From Podochytrium sp. JEL0797 (lineage: Eukaryota > Chytridiomycota > Chytridiomycetes > Chytridiales > Chytriomycetaceae): a stretch of DNA of 13,185 nt. The position numbers and the translations under genes are program-made. Location of the stretch: contig JADGJG010000741.1 of the NCBI GenBank assembly GCA_027596195.1, positions 1 to 13,185 on the forward strand, given 5' to 3'. Below the pieces are notes generated by a model. That model was not told where the DNA came from, made no database searches, and saw only the letters and a list, made by a program, of their open reading frames with translations. Numbering within the stretch: position 1 is the first letter of the stretch; each line of letters begins with the position of its first letter. Positions 7,547-13,185 of this stretch are shown here, in pieces.

Positions 7547-8964
7547 TTACGAATCCAAAGACATTTCAACTGCAAAAGCAATCGCCACTTTAACAAATTT
7601 GCTCATGTGTTCGAACGAGATGCGCGAAACTTCATCCCCTGAGCCGTGAACAAATGATGGACCGTCTTCCATTCTCGTATCAAAAAGATACGTGGACGCG
7701 TATCCTGCTTCAGTCCAGGAAGCATGATCAGAGCACGCATATCTAAAGTATTGATTCAGTATCACGGTTTTTAAGGAAGGGAACTCACCCGCACTCTGTG
7801 TCAACAACTTTCGCGCCCGGAACGTATTCCTTGATCAGTTTTCTCAAAAAGTCTTCCAAATCGCTGTCCACATAGTCGGTCGAGATTCCAATGACGGGTT
7901 CTTTTCCTTTTGGAGTGAATCCGGTTTCGTCGGCGTGATAAACTCCCGCAACTGCCTTGCCTTGCTTTTTGTAGCTTGCCGCGACTTTTTGGGAGCCGAG
8001 AAGTCCTGCTTCCTCTCCAGAGTACCTTAATTTCGTAGGATTCAGTCATCGAACGGATTCGAAAGAAAATGTCGGGTTTGGGGCTCACCAGTGGAATTCG
8101 ATGGGTCGTTTGGGCACGAAACCGGATTCAACGAGAATTCGGTATGTTTCAAAGATTGTCACGCATCCGGATCCGTCGTCTTCAGCTCCGGGTGCTCGAC
8201 CCCACCACGGATTCCTGTTTGAACGGCGGGTCAGAAAGGATAAGCACGAAAAAACGAACGCACAAGCTGTTGATGGAGTCTGAGTGAGCCGAGAGAATAA
8301 CAACGGGTAGTTCTTCCTCTAGGGGTTGTTGAGAGGCGGCTTCAACACGAACAATCACGGAAAATTGGCTCCAATCGTGTTCGAACTTTTGAATGTTGAT
8401 GTTGACAGAGGGAGAAGCTTGTTCGGCGAGGGCAACAGCGGAGTTGTGTAACCACTCGACTGCTTCTTTTCCTGATGGAGACTGTTGTTTGTGGGTTTGA
8501 TGAGCATGCAGTTTCGTTTTTCCCGCTGGAGGAACCGCACCCGGTAATATCGCGTTTTGAAGGACGAAAAGAAAGTCAACCATTCAGTCATGAATTCGAT
8601 ATTAATCTGCTCGAGTAATGGCTCAACGACTGCTTCTTGGGAAGGTTTCTTTGGGGGAGCTGTCAAATCACCATGAATTAGGATATCGATATCACTGCTG
8701 ATGTGTGCGAAAGCTACCGTATTTCTTTGGCGGCGGGAGAGACGCGAGGCTGTCCAACTCGCTGTCTGTGCGGTCAACGAATCGGAGGTTGGCGGCGTGC
8801 AAGTGGAAGATGTCAACTTCGGTCATCCATTCGGCAGTGTTTGGGGATGTGGAGATCAGTCTGTATCCTTCGCTTCTGAGGAAGTCGTTGTTTTGAGCAA
8901 GAAGGGGGGCCTGAGTGGCCAAGGCGAGGGAGGCAACGGCCAGAACTCCGAGTGAAACGTGCAT
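7547..8964 (-). CDS. Secreted M28 family leucine aminopeptidase (M28-3)
   Basis: This is the third zinc aminopeptidase paralog. Six exons (8964-8718, 8659-8541, 8481-8264, 8214-8089, 8025-7789, 7742-7547) give 380 aa; the five GT-AG introns are 46-63 nt. The signal peptide is [19 protein letters not shown]. Expected zinc ligands are His188 (SAHSDS), Asp207 (PGAEDDGSG), Glu242 (YSGEEAG), Asp269 (HADETGF) and His348 (FVHGSGD), with Glu241 as general base. Cys315 and Cys319 give the conserved pair, here split by an intron. It has drifted more near the active site than its paralogs: HQDS is HSDS, ADDDG is AEDDG, DMTGY is DETGF, and HSTND is HGSGD. Two introns are shared with M28-1 and one with M28-2, supporting common descent. 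It starts about 295 bp from the divergent glycosyltransferase gene. Confidence 0.92.
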
Positions 8965-9259
8965 TTCGGAATTAAATTTTTCAAATCTCTCTCATAGCGG
9001 AACACAAATACAGTAGAGACATTCCTTAAACAAATGAACGGGTAGTCTCCCCTGCGACGCTCAGTGCAGAGGATCCTGTGCCTCTGGCGTTATTCCATTC
9101 CTGCCATACGAGATTTGTAACTTATTAGATATTATTAAGATAGTATTGGACTCTTAGGTCGCGTATGCTGGCAGCAGACGCGCCACTTAGTCGAGCTGGT
9201 GAAATTTGAGGAACGCGACCTCGTTTTGTTTGCATTTTTTGTTTGTGACAATTACCGCA
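8965..9259. promoter_or_regulatory. Divergent intergenic region between M28-3 and the glycosyltransferase
   Basis: These 295 bp lie between two start codons on opposite strands and should contain both promoters. An AT-rich stretch (about 9115-9145, with TTATTAGATATTATTAAGAT) is the most promoter-like part. The open frame running into the downstream gene from 9206 has no ATG before 9260. Confidence 0.4.
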
Positions 9260-11607
9260 ATGAAGCTGTTCCGCGTTCGTCCATCGCGTGCCCGAATAGC
9301 CGCATTGAAAGTCATCCTTGCCCTTTCTGTCGTGTGGGCTTTCGCTTGGGCCTATCGAATCTCATATTTTGGCGTCGATGTCCTCGAACAACTCGACGAT
9401 CGGAATGACGAGCCCACCACCGTGTATTTGGATGGAGTCGCGCTGCATTTTAATGCATCCATGCATTCTAATTTCGACTCATGGCGTGGCGATATGACCT
9501 GTCATTCCACTTGCGTGTTCACGAATCTGTTTGCGTTCAACAACTCGTTTCACGTGTTCCTTGTGGAGGAAGCGTCGAATAACGCGGATTCGAAATTTCC
9601 AGTTTCTTCAATAGAGTTGCCGTTGTTTGTGGGGATGTCGGGGGATCAGGAGTCTGTGTGGATACACAAAAACTTGGTGCCGACAACTCTGCTGATGCGA
9701 GAGGCATATGTCGTCAAGGATCGGGCGTCAATAGTTTCGCTAAAATCTTGCACATCAATCAGTGATGTAATTGATGTGCTTGCTGCTGTCGCGTATTCGA
9801 GGCCATGGGAGTCGCGCGTCTTTACCGTCGAGTCGACCACTCGGTTCTTTCGACAGCTACTTTCTATCCGAAGCACGCATCCAGTGTTTGGGATATTTAC
9901 TGTATATAAGGGATCAATGCTTTTTCATTGCGCGCATGTTGGTATTGATGGTGGCTTTTGGGGGAAGATGAATCAGAGATGGAGCCCGGAAATTCAAAAT
10001 ATTTACGCGCCAATCGCAACGTCTATTCGAGGATTGCATAGTCAATCAGAGATGCTTTCAGACTCAAAGTCAACTGTTTGTACTTTTGGTCGGTTTGGTT
10101 TCAGCGGGATTGACCTATTCGACTCCATCAAAGAAAACGACGTGTCATTGATTGAGCTCGATAATCTTGAGTGGGACTTACAAAATACCACGCGCATTAC
10201 AATGCAGTGTGATTCTCTGGTATGCGAAGCTGCTGAGTGCTTGAATTTCATGTATCTCTTGCCGCGCGGAGCGAGGATCATCTCCGTCGCGCATACATCA
10301 TTGTCTCCTACCGATACTGTCGCTTCAATGGCTGAAGCATTAAGACTCCTGGATGTAACTCTATTAAATCTACCAATCCGCCGCAACCTGACAGTCGACC
10401 GGCTCGTCAACTTTCTCGCATCCACAGACACCATTCTCGAACGCGATACAAAATTCCTCCTATTTATGCCATGGGAGCAGCTCAACAACCAACTGATTGG
10501 TCTCAAGTCCACCTGTGCCATTGCCAAACTCCTCAATCGAACTTTAGTTCTTCCGCGCATTGGGCGCCGAAAACCCAAACCCGCATCAACGGGTTCCTCT
10601 GAATGGGATTTTTCTTTCAGCATCAAGGAAATGGATTGGGCGCCCATTTCGAGATATTTTGATGGTTCGGTTTTGGAGGAGGTGATGCCTTGCGATGTAA
10701 TCTCGGCTGAGAATTTTGAGGTGTTGATGAAAGGGGAGGATGGAAAGGTTCGGTTGGATCATGTGGTGTTCAATCCTGTTGCAAAAGCTACTTCGACGCA
10801 GCAAATTATGGATTATTATGGATTTTTGGGATACACGGTCACTTCGATCGACACAACGTATCCGCGGATGGCGCAGCTCACGGACAAACAAGTGATTGAC
10901 TATTGGAAAAAGGATGGAAATACGACGTTGGCATTTGGTGCAGCATTCTGGATGTATGGTTTTGGAAAGGTTCAGGTTCGTGTTCTGTAAACTCAGTCCT
11001 TCCATACATCAGCTGAAAAAAAATACAGCCCTATCCTTTGACACAATACGAAAACTACATGACGAATACAATATACCATCAAACTGTACGATCGCTTCAG
11101 CTATCCCCGCGTCTCGAAACCATCGCCGAGGAGGGCTTGGAATACATTCGTTCCAAGTTCTCGAACGCTCCCATCCTGGCACTCCACATCCGACGCGGTG
11201 ATTACTGGAACAAGTGCAAACGAATACAGAATCCTGTGTTGCAAGCAAAATGCTACCCGTCGACTGAAACGGTTCTCAGCAAAATTCGCTCCACCTCGGC
11301 GCGGTATCGACGCACATCTGGAGTCATGCCGGTCGTGTATATCGCAACGAATCTTGGAGAATTCCGAACAGAAATTGAGCCACTCCGCAAGGAAGGGTTT
11401 CATGTAATTTACTTTGAAGATGTGTTTGGACACTATGGCTTGAACCTTTTCGGGGATGAGAATGTGTTGGATTCCGTGGATGACGCGTTGTTGGACATTG
11501 AGATTGGTTCCAAAGTGGACCACTTTGTTGGCAATTTTTACTCGAGTTTCAGTCGCGCTATTTTTGAAAAGCGGGAGTTGCGGGGTCTTTCTTTTGAGAC
11601 GTTTTGA
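9260..11607 (+). CDS. Type II membrane glycosyltransferase, O-fucosyltransferase-like C-terminus
   Basis: Two exons (9260-10975, 11029-11607), joined by a 53-nt GT-AG intron in phase 0, give 764 aa. A basic N-terminus (MKLFRVRPSRARIA) precedes one membrane anchor at about residues 14-33, as in Golgi/ER type II glycosyltransferases; N-glycosylation sequons follow. The C-terminal part matches the GDP-fucose O-fucosyltransferase type: FMPWEQLNNQLIGLK at about 403, KLLNRTLVLPRIG, HIRRGD at 625-630 (the sugar-nucleotide binding HxRxGD), and a final NFYSSFSRAIFEKRE near 741. Residues about 270-350 (ending FMYLLPRGARIISVA) resemble the C-terminal part of GT61-type transferases, but the usual HGAG-like motif is replaced by CEAAE, so that domain may be inactive or misassigned. 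The likely role is fucosylation of secretory proteins; acceptor unknown. The ATG at 9260 is chosen because upstream in-frame codons are TTG only. It converges with the next gene, 60 bp away. Confidence 0.85.
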
Positions 11608-11667
11608 TGAGGGACAGAAGGTGCGATTAAAAATTAAATATTATTACTACTATGAACTATAAAGAAA

Positions 11668-12470
11668 TCAAAAGCGAGAAAATGTGGGAACAGCTGTCGA
11701 AGTGGCCGGCTGCTCCTTCTTTTTAATGTGTGGCTCGGCGATCACTGTTGGAAACCCTTCCTCCACAGCGTGCATTGCTGCAGCAGTTCCAGTTGGAAGA
11801 AGATCGCGCTTTTGATAAACGGGGGTTGTGTTTGAAGTAACAACACTTGAGCCTGCAGCGGCTGAATGAGACAAAGGAGGTGCGATGTATGCAGGTGGTG
11901 GCACAACATTTACATTTGCTGCTGCTGTTTGACTGGGAATTGGAGCAACGTATGATACTTTTACAGGTGCCACATAGGCTGGTGGCGTCACAATCACGGA
12001 CGCTGCAGCGGGATAGAAAGGCGCCGGAGTTGGGAGTGAAGTGGGTTTTTTGGAACAACACTTGCGCTTGGCAGTCACCGTTTCGGTGACCGTGACTTGA
12101 ACCGAGCTTGTTACAGTGTGAATTTGAAGAACTGTTTGGGTCTGTTCCACTGTTTTTGTTACGACAAGTGTGCTGGTTACCGTGGAGGGTGTGGGGCAAA
12201 TGATTATCGAATCGACGGCCGGGCGGGCCACTGAACTAGGGGCTGCAGGAGACTGAGTTTTGCAAGTCAAAGGAACTGGAGGAACGTATAATTGCGTTGG
12301 CGTGGCAATGACGGAGTTGGCAGCGGGGAAAACTGCCGACGGGGCAAAATAAACTTGGGATGCCTGTTGCGAAACGCGCCTGAGAATTTCGTTGTCCTCC
12401 TGAATAGAAGGATACAAACCACGCTGTTGGTAAGGAGTGCAAGAGACGCAATCGTTGTTAAGCTCAGCAT
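11668..12470 (-). CDS. Small secreted Pro/Ala/Val/Thr-rich repeat protein
   Basis: No known domain is recognised. A 51-nt first exon (12470-12420, MLSLTTIASLALLTNSV) joins through a 56-nt GTTTGT...CAG intron to a 696-nt second exon (12363-11668), giving 248 aa. Splicing completes a signal peptide, with likely cleavage near residues 18-19. Without the intron the long frame has no ATG before the body. The mature chain has degenerate repeats: FPAANSVIATPTQLYVPPV (29-47), YPAAASVIVTPPAYVAPV (134-151), QTAAANVNVVPPPAYIAPP (162-180) and HSAAAGSSVV (183-192). Residues 77-115 form a Val/Thr-rich block (VTVTETVTA), followed by a basic KRKCCSKK. A KR site at 202-203 could be cut by a Kex2-type protease. 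A cell-wall or extracellular-matrix protein is plausible but unproven; no GPI signal is seen at the C-terminus (it ends TFSRF). Confidence 0.7.
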
Positions 12471-12727
12471 GTTTGGAGAAGGATATTTTTGGAATTGTCG
12501 CGCGTTTCAATTGTTTTTCAACGATTCAAGCGATAGTGAAAAACGGAACAGTCCTTTGTATTCCCGAAGGGATGGTGAACGTGCCTGAGAGTTTTTTTCG
12601 TTTGGGCCGTCGTATATTGCATTTCTAACTCGAAGAAAGCCCCTTCAGTTTTATTTTCCAATTTAAAGGTAGAAAAATGGGGAGAAGGAAAATGAGGATG
12701 CACAAAAATTCAGAAATTGAAAAGTAA

Positions 12728-13185
12728 TCAACAGACACCCACGCACCCCGCCACAACCCTCCCCGGATCATTAATCGCCGTTTGAAACTCCTGCACCGTC
12801 ATCCCCTCCGTGCTCGCCCCGCTTCCCAATAGCACTGCAAACGCGGCAGGCGATAGTTCGTGGTAATCCACCCCGCCTGTCGTCATCCACGCGTACGTTA
12901 CCGTCACGCTTTTCCCGTTGAACGTGAATGTTCCTGTTGTCCCGCAATCTGCGGGGAGGTTTTGGGCGCCGGCGTAGAAACCGGTGTTGTATTCTGTGGC
13001 GGTTATGGTGGGGAAGCAGTCGGTTGTGGGGCCGGCGAACCAGTTCCAGGAAATGGTTTGGGAGGTGGAGGGGCTTGTTGGGGGAATGGATATTGCGGTT
13101 GGGAGAGGGGGTGGAGTGGGAGGCGGGATTGGTGCTGGGGGTGGGGGTGGGGTGGGTGGTGAGGATGCAGATGTTTCTGGAGATG
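12728..13185 (-). CDS. C-terminal part of a secreted protein, DPBB (expansin/barwin)-like domain
   Basis: The gene is partial at the window edge; its 5' end lies beyond 13185 and it stops with TGA at 12728-12730. The visible 151 residues begin with a Pro/Ser/Thr linker of about 45 residues (SPETSASSPPTPPPPPAP ...), encoded by the C-rich strand at 13030-13185. A compact domain with WNWFAGPTTDCF, NLPADCG, FNGKSVTVTYAW and VDYHELSPAAFAVLLG follows, ending GCVGVC. NGKsVTV-then-D-x-x-x-LSPAAF is the pattern of double-psi beta-barrel domains of the expansin/barwin/RlpA type, although the usual first DPBB motif is not obvious. The linker implies another domain upstream, for example a carbohydrate-binding or catalytic module. 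A cell-wall role is inferred. Secretion cannot be checked because the N-terminus is missing. Confidence 0.6.
   Translation of the reverse strand, partial: SPETSASSPPTPPPPPAPIPPPTPPPLPTAISIPPTSPSTSQTISWNWFAGPTTDCFPTITATEYNTGFYAGAQNLPADCGTTGTFTFNGKSVTVTYAWMTTGGVDYHELSPAAFAVLLGSGASTEGMTVQEFQTAINDPGRVVAGCVGVC

Noticed and set aside
10042..10647. Open frame of 201 codons antisense to the glycosyltransferase
   Set aside because: It is a shadow of the sense-strand coding exon, with no motif or signal sequence of its own.
12364..12470. Frameshift between the signal peptide and the body of the secreted repeat protein
   Set aside because: A normal-sized 56-nt GT-AG intron in phase 0 explains the frame change, so no mutation needs to be invoked.

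Overview
The window looks like nuclear DNA of a fungus. Genes are split by short GT-AG introns (mostly 46-76 nt), coding density is moderate, and the gene families (secreted M28 aminopeptidases, Sec14/CRAL-TRIO lipid-transfer proteins, a type II membrane O-fucosyltransferase-like enzyme, secreted Pro/Ala/Thr-rich proteins) fit a fungal repertoire. A zoosporic (chytrid-type) fungus is plausible, but that is inference; no taxon-diagnostic gene is present.

Positions 1-8964 hold a local gene-family cluster. It contains three secreted M28 leucine-aminopeptidase paralogs: M28-1 on the minus strand (305-1937), M28-2 on the plus strand (4683-6037) and M28-3 on the minus strand (7547-8964). Interleaved are two Sec14-like (CRAL-TRIO) paralogs: Sec14-1 on the minus strand (3142-4309) and Sec14-2 on the plus strand (6388-7443). 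Splicing by comparison among paralogs gives complete M28 proteins of 388, 389 and 380 aa, all with the five zinc ligands, the catalytic Glu and a signal peptide. Sec14-2 gives 312 aa. Sec14-1 appears broken: where its paralog has the acceptor of intron 2 there is no AG, and about 5 nt are missing just downstream. Two further M28 fragments, both carrying the same C-terminal stretch, lie just 3' of M28-1 (6-207) and of M28-2 (6083-6252). The cluster therefore shows duplication, inversion and decay. The 1.2 kb between M28-1 and Sec14-1 has no intact gene and holds two related, frame-disrupted fragments that weakly resemble protein-kinase N-lobes.

Positions 9260-13185 are unrelated to the cluster. 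A 764-aa type II membrane glycosyltransferase has a C-terminal O-fucosyltransferase-like domain and an N-terminal region that may be a second, GT61-like domain. It converges on a small secreted Pro/Ala/Val/Thr-rich repeat protein (248 aa), whose signal peptide is on a 51-nt first exon. Beyond it is the C-terminal part of a third gene that runs off the window: a proline-rich linker followed by a Cys-containing domain resembling double-psi beta-barrel (expansin/barwin-like) proteins.

The M28 enzymes would act outside the cell, releasing N-terminal amino acids from peptides. The Sec14 proteins would act in the cytosol on lipid transfer or signalling. Nothing in the sequence ties the two families into one pathway; their pairing is best explained by joint duplication. 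No RNA gene, CRISPR array, intact mobile element or defence-type system was found.
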